DNA from: Pseudomonas mandelii
Lineage (GTDB): Bacteria; Pseudomonadota; Gammaproteobacteria; Pseudomonadales; Pseudomonadaceae
DNA: 64,000 nt
Direction of reading: 5' to 3'
NCBI RefSeq assembly: GCF_024138395.1
Contig: NZ_JAMYDU010000022.1
Location: 19,744-83,743, forward strand
The translations under genes and the position numbers were made by a program. This document shows positions 34,864 through 42,991 of this stretch, piece by piece. Positions within the stretch are counted from its first letter, which is position 1; each line of letters begins with the position of its first letter. The notes beneath the pieces were generated by a model that had not been told where the DNA came from, ran no database searches, and saw only the letters and a list, made by a program, of their open reading frames with translations.

Positions 34864-36360
34864 TCAGCGTCCCGATACCAGCTCGATCACGTTTTCGCCC
34901 GTAACCGGGTCGAAACGAGTGATCCGGCCCTTATGCGGATCACCGGCGCGAACCCGGGCGATCAGGCTGCTGTCGCTGTCGAAATCGATCTGCTGATGGG
35001 CGTACAGACTGCGCAGCGCCGGCAACGGCAAGCCGCTGACCTGACTCAGCCAGAGGCTCAGGGCGCTGTCCTGGCGACTACCGGCCAGAACCAGATGAAG
35101 GTCCTCCAGATCTGCCAGGCGCTGAGGGTGACAGGTCGTGATAAAGCTCGACAGCTCGCGTCCACGCCCAACGAAGGGCGCGAACTGCAGGCAGATCATC
35201 TGTGTCTCGTCGAGCCCGAACGCCTCGCTGGCGAAGCGATTCGCCAGTGCCCGGCGGGCATCCTTGCCCGCGGCTCCGGCGTAGGCCGACAGCGCCAGGT
35301 CGATCAGGCGCTGGGGCATTTCCTTTTTGCGCATCAGGCCATGGGCCAGTTCCAGGTATTCGCTGATACCGTCGTGGTAGTGACGACCCTGCACATACTG
35401 CGCCTTGAGCCCGCGAAAGTGCGCCATCAACATCGGGTTGGCGCAGTCCGATTCAGTGAAGCTGAACGCCAGCTCTTCGAAACGGAAATCGAGAAACTCG
35501 GTAATCAGCTCCCAGTGGTCTTCCACTCGGTAGCTCACCAGGTCGTAGATGCTGATGAAGTCCGGGTCGGCGCTTTCGCTGCCGCTGGCCACCCGACGCT
35601 CAGCCCGCTGCTCGTCGAAGCCCTCGCCGAATAATTCGACGAAATACACCTGGGCCACGCCATCGAGGGCCTGGAGCAGGCCGCGAAATCCCTGGCGCCG
35701 ACACTCATCGACGTTCAGCCCCAAACGTTGGGCCAGGCGCATGATCCAGGTGAAGTAGTGCTTCTGTTCCTTGCGCGAATCGCCGGTAACCACGGCATCG
35801 ACGCCACCTTGCCACCAAGCCGCGCGCCCGTAGAAATCGGCGACCGCCAGGTTGCAACTATTGCAGAAGGTGGGACGACCGTCGCCGGCAGTACGATGGC
35901 CGTTCATCAGCACATCGAAGCGGTTCATCGCACGCACTTGCTCGGGAAATGGCAAGTGTCGCTCGAACGGGCGGATTTGCTGGTGATCGACCACCAGCAT
36001 CTCGACCCGAGGATCGTCATACAGGCGCAGGGCGCGGTAGACCCGGTCAATGTTCGCCATGACCGCATCCGGGACCCCGGCGTGGCGCATGTTGGCAATG
36101 CGCAGGAAAAAGGTGCGACCGTGCAGTACGTTCAGGTGCAGTTGCACGGCGCGAATCAGCGATACGGTGTAGGAACTGTCCTTGCCGCCGCCGTAAGCCA
36201 CCATCAGCTTATAGCTCGCGAGCCCGTCAAGACCGCCGGCGGCATCGATCAACCGCTCTCCCAGAGTGGCGACGGCACGCCGGTCCACCGCACTGAGGTA
36301 GCTATTCAGTTCGCCGAGCAAGGGGGCGTCGGCCATTTCTGGGGTAATGGTAATGTTCAT
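34864..36360 (-). CDS. PP-loop (adenine nucleotide alpha-hydrolase fold) ATPase, novel type
   Basis: A 498-residue protein with an N-type PP-loop A-Y-G-G-G-K-D-S-S-Y (residues 55-64), which in relatives cleaves ATP to AMP and PPi to activate a carbonyl or sulfur donor. A C-x-x-C pair (F-C-N-S-C-N, Cys166 and Cys169) and T-G-D-S-R-K-E-Q follow. The C-terminal 250 residues match nothing I know. Candidate chemistries are amidation, thiolation or nitrile formation. The start at 36360 overlaps the upstream ATP-grasp stop by 4 bases and fits the operon; the open frame to 36570 reads into that gene. Three bases separate it from the mutase gene. Confidence 0.82.
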   Translation of the reverse strand: MNITITPEMADAPLLGELNSYLSAVDRRAVATLGERLIDAAGGLDGLASYKLMVAYGGGKDSSYTVSLIRAVQLHLNVLHGRTFFLRIANMRHAGVPDAVMANIDRVYRALRLYDDPRVEMLVVDHQQIRPFERHLPFPEQVRAMNRFDVLMNGHRTAGDGRPTFCNSCNLAVADFYGRAAWWQGGVDAVVTGDSRKEQKHYFTWIMRLAQRLGLNVDECRRQGFRGLLQALDGVAQVYFVELFGEGFDEQRAERRVASGSESADPDFISIYDLVSYRVEDHWELITEFLDFRFEELAFSFTESDCANPMLMAHFRGLKAQYVQGRHYHDGISEYLELAHGLMRKKEMPQRLIDLALSAYAGAAGKDARRALANRFASEAFGLDETQMICLQFAPFVGRGRELSSFITTCHPQRLADLEDLHLVLAGSRQDSALSLWLSQVSGLPLPALRSLYAHQQIDFDSDSSLIARVRAGDPHKGRITRFDPVTGENVIELVSGR

Positions 36361-37595
36361 ACCGGTTCGGCCTGGAAGTGAAAGTTCTTGATCGCATGGT
36401 GGATGTCGTACTCGATATCCGCTTCGCTCGCGTCGGTGAAAATGAAGCGACCGCTGTGCAGGGCGTCGTAGCTGCCGCCGGCCTCGAGGATCTGCCCGGG
36501 TCGGGGCAGCAGCTCTCGCCAGAGCGAGTTCAGGTGCGGGCGCAGCGATTGCGCCTCGATCACTCGGCACGGCAGTTGTGCCGGTTTGGGGACGACCAGC
36601 CAGCCGCCGCTGGGGTCAGCCTCGATCGTCGGCAAGGGCGTGTGTTCACCCGCCAGGCCTTTGAGCCAATGCTCATAGAGGTTCACGCCGAAGACTTTAT
36701 TGATCAGGTGTGGCACTTCGCTGCCGCCCACCCGGGCTCCCACTTCGAGGAATACCAGCGAGCCATCCGCCTCGACGAATATCTCCAGGTGAAAGGCACT
36801 GCTGCGCAGGTTCAATGCGCGTAGGCAGGACTCGCTGAAGACCTGGATTCGGGTACGCAGCTGCGAAGACTGGAGAATCACTGAGCCCAGCGGTTTGGCG
36901 CTGGCGAAGTCCAGGCAGCTGTTGATATAGCGTGACACCACCTGGAAAGGCACTGCGCCGCTGTCATCGGTGAAACCGTCGATGTGATAGGTCTGGCCCT
37001 GGATGAAGGCCTCGACTTCATAGCGATCCAAGTCCACTTCGCTAAGTATCGCGCGCAGGGCCTGGGCGCCCTCGACCTTGACGACGCCGATGCTGGCCGC
37101 GCCATCCACCGGCTTGACGATCACCGGATAGCCGACGGCATCCGCGAAGGCGAGCACCTGTTCCACGTCATTACAGCGGATGAAGGGCGGCACCGCCAGG
37201 CCGTGCTCCTGGAGTACTTCTTTCATTCGCGCCTTGTCGCGGTAGACCGCTACCTGCTCCGGGCCATGGCCGGGAATGTGCAGGGCCTGGCGTACCCGCG
37301 CCACGATCTCCAGCGTGAACTCCGACAGCGCAATCAATTGATCCACGGGGCCGACGCGTTCAATGACTTCCTGAACGCCCGCCAGCAATTGGGGGTACTG
37401 ATTGACGTCATCGACCTGTACCAAGTGGGCGATATGCTCGCGGGGAGCCAGCACACCCTCGGCACCAGGGCCGTCGACCACATAGCTGATCCGGTGCCGC
37501 TGATGATCGAAGAACTCTTCGTAGCGGGTCAGCTCATTGTCCCAGCGACTTGGGTCCTGGAAGCGCGGCCAGCGATTGACGATAACGATATGCAT
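36357..37595 (-). CDS. ATP-grasp ligase (first of cluster)
   Basis: A 412-residue ATP-grasp protein like bacterial L-amino-acid ligases. N-terminal M-H-I-V-I-V-N-R-W-P; nucleotide lobe V-G-Y-P-V-I-V-K-P-V-D-G-A-A-S-I-G-V near residue 155; V-E-A-F-I-Q-G near 198; metal end L-E-V-G-A-R-V-G-G-S-E near 287. The start at 37595 has AGGATC upstream; the longer frame to 37721 lies in the B12-protein gene. The presence of two different ATP-grasp enzymes in one operon suggests two amide or peptide bonds in the product. Confidence 0.87.
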   Translation of the reverse strand: MHIVIVNRWPRFQDPSRWDNELTRYEEFFDHQRHRISYVVDGPGAEGVLAPREHIAHLVQVDDVNQYPQLLAGVQEVIERVGPVDQLIALSEFTLEIVARVRQALHIPGHGPEQVAVYRDKARMKEVLQEHGLAVPPFIRCNDVEQVLAFADAVGYPVIVKPVDGAASIGVVKVEGAQALRAILSEVDLDRYEVEAFIQGQTYHIDGFTDDSGAVPFQVVSRYINSCLDFASAKPLGSVILQSSQLRTRIQVFSESCLRALNLRSSAFHLEIFVEADGSLVFLEVGARVGGSEVPHLINKVFGVNLYEHWLKGLAGEHTPLPTIEADPSGGWLVVPKPAQLPCRVIEAQSLRPHLNSLWRELLPRPGQILEAGGSYDALHSGRFIFTDASEADIEYDIHHAIKNFHFQAEPV

Positions 37596-37632
37596 CAATT
37601 CGATCCTGTGAAAAATAAAAAGAGGGCTGGAC

Positions 37633-38088
37633 TCAGGTCCAGCACGGCGCCGTGCCGGTACCCAGGACGAGCGCAGGTTTCGTGCGCTCGAGGGTATTGA
37701 GGTAGTTTTCGAAGTCCTCAATGGCGTCGGGGCCGATGAACACTTCGTTGAAACCGGCGGCCAGCAGCTCTTGGCGAACCGCCCGCGTCTGGTCTTCCGA
37801 GGTGGTCAACTTGCCGCCGATGACACAAGGCAGATCCGGATGTTGCTGGCGCACTTGGCGAATCAGCTCCAACCCCTGGAAATGCCCATGGCCGTTGACG
37901 CTACTGACCACTAGCAATTGCGTGCGCCGGAGCTCCAGGGTGGCGAGGACCACCTCCACAGGGGTGCAACTGCCGAGGTTCTTGACGTTGAAACCGTGCT
38001 CCGCCAGCCACAGCTGCAGATAAACCAGGTTCCACATGTGTGAATCCGATTCGACGGTTGCAATCAGGCAGTGTTGTGATCCTTTCAT
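37633..38088 (-). CDS. B12-binding sigma-subunit-like protein of glutamate mutase
   Basis: A 151-residue single-domain cobalamin-binding protein like MutS/GlmS. The base-off His motif D-x-H-x-x-G reads D-S-H-M-W-N (residues 15-20): Asp and the cobalt-ligating His17 are kept, Gly is replaced by Asn. V-S-S-V-N-G-H-G near residue 62 matches the second loop (S-L-Y-G-Q-G in GlmS) and C-V-I-G-G-K-L near residue 88 the third. It must pair with the epsilon-like protein at 33604-34860, from which it is separated by two genes. Its start overlaps the exporter gene by 4 bases. Confidence 0.87.
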   Translation of the reverse strand: MKGSQHCLIATVESDSHMWNLVYLQLWLAEHGFNVKNLGSCTPVEVVLATLELRRTQLLVVSSVNGHGHFQGLELIRQVRQQHPDLPCVIGGKLTTSEDQTRAVRQELLAAGFNEVFIGPDAIEDFENYLNTLERTKPALVLGTGTAPCWT

Positions 38089-39308
38089 TGCGTTGCCTCC
38101 ATGGCTGAGGGGGGAAAGTCCAGGGCGGCGCGAAACCGCCGGGTGGTCAGGTTGAACAGCAAGGCACCGGGGATGGTGAGCAGCAGCGCGATGGCCAGAA
38201 TCAGCGTTTGAACCCCATATTCATGGCCGATGCTGGCGGTGAGCAGGCCACCCAATGGGTAGGACAGCAGGTTGACCAGGTAGAACGGGCCCATCACCTT
38301 GCCCAAATGGTCGGCGGCAATCGCCTTGATGCGCTGGGTTCGGTTAAACACGTTGAACAAGGCACAGCCGGCCATCGCCAAAAGAAAACTGATGGCATAG
38401 AGCACCACGCCACTGGCCATGCCCATGCAGATCAAGCCCAGGCAAAGCAAGGCAAAACCCAATGTGCCGAGGCGGTAGATCGACATCCGCGCCAACAGCC
38501 TTGGCACCAGAATGAAATTGAGCAGGCCCAGTGCACCGGCGCCAGCGTTCATCAGACCGAAGAGCCCGTCGGAGGCGCCAAACACACCACTGATGACAAA
38601 AGCGTTGGCGCTCAGGACGCAGGCGAAAGCCAGGTTGATGGTGAAGTTGAGCAGCGCCAGGGATAAGACTGGCGGATTGTTCCATAGCAGATTCCAGCCC
38701 AGAGCCAAGTCCTTGCGGACGCTTTTCGGCGGGCTGGCTGACTGGGTATTGGGCAGGCCTTTCCAGCACACACCGGCGACGGCGAATGCCAGCGCCGCCA
38801 GCCCCAGAAGCAGGCGCTTATCAGCGTACATTGCCAGCAGTGCCGCCAGCGCCGGCCCCAGCGCCATGGCCAGCAGCTCCATGTTTTGCACCAGGGACTG
38901 GCAGTGGGCCAGGCGTTCGGGGCCGGCGATCAGCGGTACGCTCTTTTCCACCGCCATGCGCACCGGAGCCATCAGTAGCGAGAGCACGATGCCGTTGCCG
39001 ATGAGGGCCCAGACAGTGAGCGTTGGCGCATACCAGCAGACCCCGACGGTCAACCCCAGGCTCAGCGCCCGCGCTGTATTGGCGTGGCGGAACAGCAGGC
39101 GCCCGCCGAAGCGGTCCGCCAGCAGTCCGGCGAACGGATAAGCCAGCAGTGCCGGTAGCCATTCCAGAGCAAATGCCACACCGGAGTAACGGACATTGCC
39201 GGTGAGCTGGAAGATCAATAATGGCACTGCGAACAGCACCGTTTGCTCCGCCAGCAAGGCCAACAGCAGGCCGGCACCGAAACGGCGCAGCCGGACCGTT
39301 TCATGCAT
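38085..39308 (-). CDS. MFS exporter of the cluster
   Basis: A 407-residue major facilitator with about 12 hydrophobic segments, D-R-F-G-G-R in the loop between helices 2 and 3 and an EntS-like overall pattern. The start at 39308 (M-H-E-T-V-R-L-R-R) has GGAAAG upstream and overlaps the monooxygenase stop by 8 bases. Its place inside the operon suggests it exports the product and so may give self-protection. Confidence 0.85.
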   Translation of the reverse strand: MHETVRLRRFGAGLLLALLAEQTVLFAVPLLIFQLTGNVRYSGVAFALEWLPALLAYPFAGLLADRFGGRLLFRHANTARALSLGLTVGVCWYAPTLTVWALIGNGIVLSLLMAPVRMAVEKSVPLIAGPERLAHCQSLVQNMELLAMALGPALAALLAMYADKRLLLGLAALAFAVAGVCWKGLPNTQSASPPKSVRKDLALGWNLLWNNPPVLSLALLNFTINLAFACVLSANAFVISGVFGASDGLFGLMNAGAGALGLLNFILVPRLLARMSIYRLGTLGFALLCLGLICMGMASGVVLYAISFLLAMAGCALFNVFNRTQRIKAIAADHLGKVMGPFYLVNLLSYPLGGLLTASIGHEYGVQTLILAIALLLTIPGALLFNLTTRRFRAALDFPPSAMEATQ

Positions 39309-40371
39309 GCTGGCTTTCCAGTTCTGCCTCGAGCTTGCGCAGGCGTGGCAATACATGGCGGCAGAAACCGCGCATTTCGTCACGGGTAGGCCAACCGGAA
39401 AATATGAACTCGCTGACCCCTGCTTTTTTGTATTCCAGCAAATACTCGGCAACTTCCTGATAGCTGCCGACCACGCACAGCGCCGGGCCGCCACGGTAGG
39501 CCACGGCACCAGACCAAAGCATTGGCGACAGCCAATCGTGCTCGGCCTTGTCGGCCAGGCGGAACGAGGTCTTTACGGCTTCGGAGTCGCAACGCCCGAC
39601 GAACTGACGAACCCATTCGCGATGCTGCTCATCGGGATTTTCCATCATGCTTTCAACGGCCGACAGAGCTTCCTCGCGGGTTTCGCGAGCCAGTACGTGC
39701 ATGCGAATCCCCACCGAACAACCGGCCTCGAGCACTGCCCGACTGGCCTCGGCAATACCCTGCGGCGTGTCGCCGTAGCGTAACCAGCAATCGCTGTGTT
39801 TCACGGCGATCTGCTGGGCGATCTCCGAAGCGCCGCTCAAATAGATGCGCGGGCGTTCGTTGTCCTTGTAAGGCAATCCCAATTGCGCCTGCTCGATACG
39901 GTAATGAGCACCGTGATGGGTCAGGGGCGTTTCGCCTTTCCAGAAACGATGCAGGATCTCGAGGAACTCGCTGGTGCGTTCATAACGTCCGTCATGGGCC
40001 ACGAAGTCGCCATAAAAGGCTTGCTCATCAGGGGAAATGCCGGCGACCAGGTTCAATGCGATGCGCTTGTCGGACATCCACGACACGGTATTGACGATCT
40101 GCGTGAACAGCGTTGGCGGCAGCAGGCCGGGGCGATACGCCAGAATGAATTTGACCCGGCTGGTCTCGCGCACCAGGGCGCCGATCATGGGCAGTGGGTC
40201 GGGCATGTGGTAGCTGATGCCCATCAGCAACGAGTCAATCCCCAACTCATCGGCTTCCTGGGCGAAGTCGACGATACCGGCAAAGTCCAAGGCGCCGGTG
40301 TTGTATTTTTCGGAAGCCTTTTGTTGACCGCTATCGAGCGGTGAGCACCAGTGGATACGCAGCGCGGGCAT
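39301..40371 (-). CDS. LLM-class flavin-dependent monooxygenase
   Basis: A 356-residue bacterial-luciferase-fold enzyme close to SsuD-type alkanesulfonate monooxygenases: I-H-W-C-S-P-L-D-S at the N-terminus, R-I-A-L-N-L-V-A-G near residue 103, the G-x-Y-R-I-E region and H-S-D-C-W-L-R-Y-G-D near residue 190. These use reduced FMN and oxygen to oxidise C-S, C-N or aldehyde groups. No flavin reductase gene is nearby, so it must borrow FMNH2. Sulfonate use is one alternative, but the operon context points to biosynthesis, for example N-hydroxylation. Confidence 0.85.
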   Translation of the reverse strand: MPALRIHWCSPLDSGQQKASEKYNTGALDFAGIVDFAQEADELGIDSLLMGISYHMPDPLPMIGALVRETSRVKFILAYRPGLLPPTLFTQIVNTVSWMSDKRIALNLVAGISPDEQAFYGDFVAHDGRYERTSEFLEILHRFWKGETPLTHHGAHYRIEQAQLGLPYKDNERPRIYLSGASEIAQQIAVKHSDCWLRYGDTPQGIAEASRAVLEAGCSVGIRMHVLARETREEALSAVESMMENPDEQHREWVRQFVGRCDSEAVKTSFRLADKAEHDWLSPMLWSGAVAYRGGPALCVVGSYQEVAEYLLEYKKAGVSEFIFSGWPTRDEMRGFCRHVLPRLRKLEAELESQHA

Positions 40372-40437
40372 GGTTTTTCTCCAGAGCAGCGCCTGCCACC
40401 GCCTGAAGGGCGGGGCAGCGCAAAAAGTGACGGTGGG

Positions 40438-41367
40438 TCAGAACAGGAAGCTGGTGCCGACAGTGCGGTCGAACAGCGCGACGTCGCGGATACGGCGCTT
40501 GCCGCAGATGAATTTCAGCAGGCGCTCGATCCCCAGTCCGCCGCCGGCGCTCGGGTGAAGCAGGCCGCGCTTGGCGACTTCGAGGTAATTGGCGAAGGGC
40601 GCAAGGTCCATCGACAACTCTTCCATGCGGTAGATGATCTGCTCGTACTCGAACTCACGTTCGGCACCAGACAGCGCTTCGCCGTAGCTGTCGGGATAGA
40701 TCAGATCGTAATTGTTGTACTGGCCGCGTTTGCCGGGTGTTTCACGGTCATAGAATTCCCGGCGGTAGTTGGTGACGAAGAACGGCGTGTGGGCCTTGGC
40801 CGACATGATTTTCTCGAAGTCGTCGCCATACTCGGCGCGCAACTCATCCGAACTGTAGATCGGAAAGTGCGTGTCGTAGTGCGGCAGTTGGCGGTTGAGG
40901 TGGGCCAACTGGGCCGAGCAGTGTTGCTTGACCTCGGCGAAGGTGTGCTTGATCAAGCCTTCGATCAGCGCCATGACCTGTTGCATGTTGCCGTCGCGTA
41001 TTTCGAAGTCGAATTGGGAGAATTCCAGCAAGTGGTTTTCCGAATCCTTGATCTCGGCTTTTTCCAGGCGAATGTTCGGCGCCACAATAAAGATCTTGTC
41101 ATGACCTTTGGCGGTCAACGCCAGTTGTTTATGGAAGATCATGCTGGCGGTCAGTTTCAGACGCCGCGCTTCGTATTGGAGTTCGGCCGGGTAGACCGCA
41201 TGGTTCAAGGGGTCGGTGATAGGTGACATGAGAATGGGCATCAACTGTTTGAAGTCGCGCTCCAACAAATACTGTTGCAATGCCTGCAGCACGCGACCGC
41301 GGATAATCGCAATCGCTTCAACGTCCGGGTGATTAAAATCATCGAAATTACGCTGAATTTCTTCCAT
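40438..41367 (-). CDS. Class II aaRS-like / archaeal-type asparagine synthetase homologue
   Basis: A 309-residue protein equal to the catalytic core of Asp/Asn-tRNA synthetases without the anticodon-binding domain. Motif 2 is I-A-x-x-x-R-x-E-type (A-P-N-I-R-L-E-K) followed by H-L-L-E-F-S-Q-F-D-F-E, and motif 3 is G-G-G-L-G-I-E-R-L. Stand-alone cores of this kind act as ammonia-dependent asparagine synthetases in archaea or as aminoacyl ligases. First gene of the nine-gene operon. It could amidate an aspartate-like acid such as 3-methylaspartate; that is inference from neighbours. Divergent from the plus-strand MFS gene. Confidence 0.85.
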   Translation of the reverse strand: MEEIQRNFDDFNHPDVEAIAIIRGRVLQALQQYLLERDFKQLMPILMSPITDPLNHAVYPAELQYEARRLKLTASMIFHKQLALTAKGHDKIFIVAPNIRLEKAEIKDSENHLLEFSQFDFEIRDGNMQQVMALIEGLIKHTFAEVKQHCSAQLAHLNRQLPHYDTHFPIYSSDELRAEYGDDFEKIMSAKAHTPFFVTNYRREFYDRETPGKRGQYNNYDLIYPDSYGEALSGAEREFEYEQIIYRMEELSMDLAPFANYLEVAKRGLLHPSAGGGLGIERLLKFICGKRRIRDVALFDRTVGTSFLF

Positions 41368-41613
41368 GTTGCGCTCAATGTCCAGGGTGAGGAAGTGCCC
41401 GATTATTGGTTAAACGCAAGAAAACTCAATGTACAGATTTGCGCTAAAAAGCAACCCAGATGCATTGTCTGGTTGTCCCGCGCGGTAATTGGATGGACCA
41501 TTGCCGGCCAGATACCTGATGGCATTATTCGGACGACATGGCCTGTTCAAGGGCTTGGTTTCGAATGCTGTTTCAGTCGCGAATTTTCCTGAGTACCTGT
41601 TTAGAGTCCCTTT
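41368..41613. promoter_or_regulatory. Divergent control region of the biosynthetic operon and the MFS gene
   Basis: About 246 bases, AT-richer near 41400-41450, between genes that face away from each other. CCAGA-N7-TCTGG (41456-41472) is a short dyad, and CCAGAT recurs at 41500-41505, so a bound dimer is possible. One isolated TGTACA is present without its N12 partner. No confident -35/-10 pair could be fixed. Confidence 0.5.
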
Positions 41614-42927
41614 ATGACGGCCCATATTTATCCACAATCCGGTCGCTTTTCCCGGTCTGACTACAAGACCCTGGGTCTGGCGGCGCTGGGTGGTGCACTG
41701 GAAATCTACGACTTCATCATCTTTGTGTTCTTCGCCCTGACCCTCAGCCAGTTGTTCTTTCCGCCAGAGATGCCTGAGTGGCTGCGCTTGCTGCAAAGTT
41801 TCGGGATTTTCGTCACCGGCTATCTGGCACGTCCGCTGGGCGGCATCCTGATGGCGCACTTCGCTGATCGGGTGGGGCGCAAGCGGGTGTTCAGCCTGAG
41901 CATCCTGATGATGGCTTTGCCCTGCCTGTTGATCGGGATCATGCCAACCTACGAACAGATCGGTTACTGGGCCCCCTTGATCCTGCTGTTGTTGCGGGTG
42001 CTGCAAGGGGCCGCGGTAGGTGGCGAAGTGCCGAGCGCCTGGGTGTTCGTGGCCGAGCATGCCCCGGTCGGGCATCGGGGCTATGCCTTGGGTGTGTTGC
42101 AGGCCGGGTTGACGTTCGGCTATTTGCTGGGGGCATTGACTGCGACCCTTTTGGCGCGGATCTACAGCCCCGCCGAGATCCTCGACTTCGCTTGGCGTTT
42201 CCCCTTCCTGCTCGGCGGTGTATTCGGAGTGATCGGGGTCTGGCTGCGGCGCTGGCTGAGCGAAACCCCAGTGTTCATGGCCTTGCAGGCGCGACGCGAG
42301 ATGGATGCGGAGTTGCCGTTGCGGACGGTGTTGCGCGATCACCGCAAGTCCATCCTGCCGGCGATGCTTTTGACCTGTGTGCTGACGTCGGCGGTGGTGG
42401 TGCTGGTGGTGATCACCCCGACCGTCATGCAGAAAAGCTTCGGCATGAGCGCCAGTCATACATTCGCACTGAGCAGCCTGGGCATTGTGTTCCTGAATAT
42501 CGGCTGTGTGCTGGCGGGATTACTGGTTGACCGCATCGGCGCCTGGCGTGCGGTGCTGGTTTATAGCCTGTTGCTGCCGGTAGGGACGGCGACGCTCTAC
42601 GCCAGCCTGATCAGTGGCGGTTACTGGATCAGCGTGGCCTATGCTGTGGCCGGCCTGACCTGCGGCGTGGTGGGCGCGGTGCCTTCGGTAATGGTGGGAT
42701 TGTTTCCGGCTCGGATCCGGGTGTCCGGCATCTCCTTTACCTACAATATTGCCTACGCACTCTGGGCCAGTACCACACCACTGCTGCTGATCGGGCTGAT
42801 GCCGTGGAGCCCTTGGGTCTGCGTAGGCTATTGCATAATCATGGGTACCGTCGGAGCCCTCATGGCATGGTTCTACGGTTTTCGCTCATCGTCCTCGGCT
42901 GACGTTTCGGTGGTTACGGGCGCCTGA
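41614..42927 (+). CDS. MFS transporter, metabolite:H+ symporter type
   Basis: A 437-residue transporter with 12 hydrophobic segments and the D-R-V-G-R-K motif (near residue 87) of the metabolite:proton symporters (ProP/ShiA-like). It opens the plus-strand arm of the accessory locus and is followed by amidase and porin genes, so it may import a substrate or a related compound. It is unlike the EntS-type exporter in the operon. Confidence 0.88.
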   Translation: MTAHIYPQSGRFSRSDYKTLGLAALGGALEIYDFIIFVFFALTLSQLFFPPEMPEWLRLLQSFGIFVTGYLARPLGGILMAHFADRVGRKRVFSLSILMMALPCLLIGIMPTYEQIGYWAPLILLLLRVLQGAAVGGEVPSAWVFVAEHAPVGHRGYALGVLQAGLTFGYLLGALTATLLARIYSPAEILDFAWRFPFLLGGVFGVIGVWLRRWLSETPVFMALQARREMDAELPLRTVLRDHRKSILPAMLLTCVLTSAVVVLVVITPTVMQKSFGMSASHTFALSSLGIVFLNIGCVLAGLLVDRIGAWRAVLVYSLLLPVGTATLYASLISGGYWISVAYAVAGLTCGVVGAVPSVMVGLFPARIRVSGISFTYNIAYALWASTTPLLLIGLMPWSPWVCVGYCIIMGTVGALMAWFYGFRSSSSADVSVVTGA

Positions 42928-42991
42928 GCCTGGCCCTTTCGCGTCGCCGGTCGCGGCGCTTGCCCCTGAATATCAAAGGACGGCTATCGGC

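Noticed and set aside
41428..41434. A TGTACA hexamer in the divergent region of the biosynthetic operon
   Set aside because: No second half-site at 12 bases on either side, so it is not taken as a LitR-type operator.
41627..41636. A TTATCCACA match near 41628
   Set aside because: It lies within the first codons of the MFS gene and one or two such matches are expected by chance in 64 kb.
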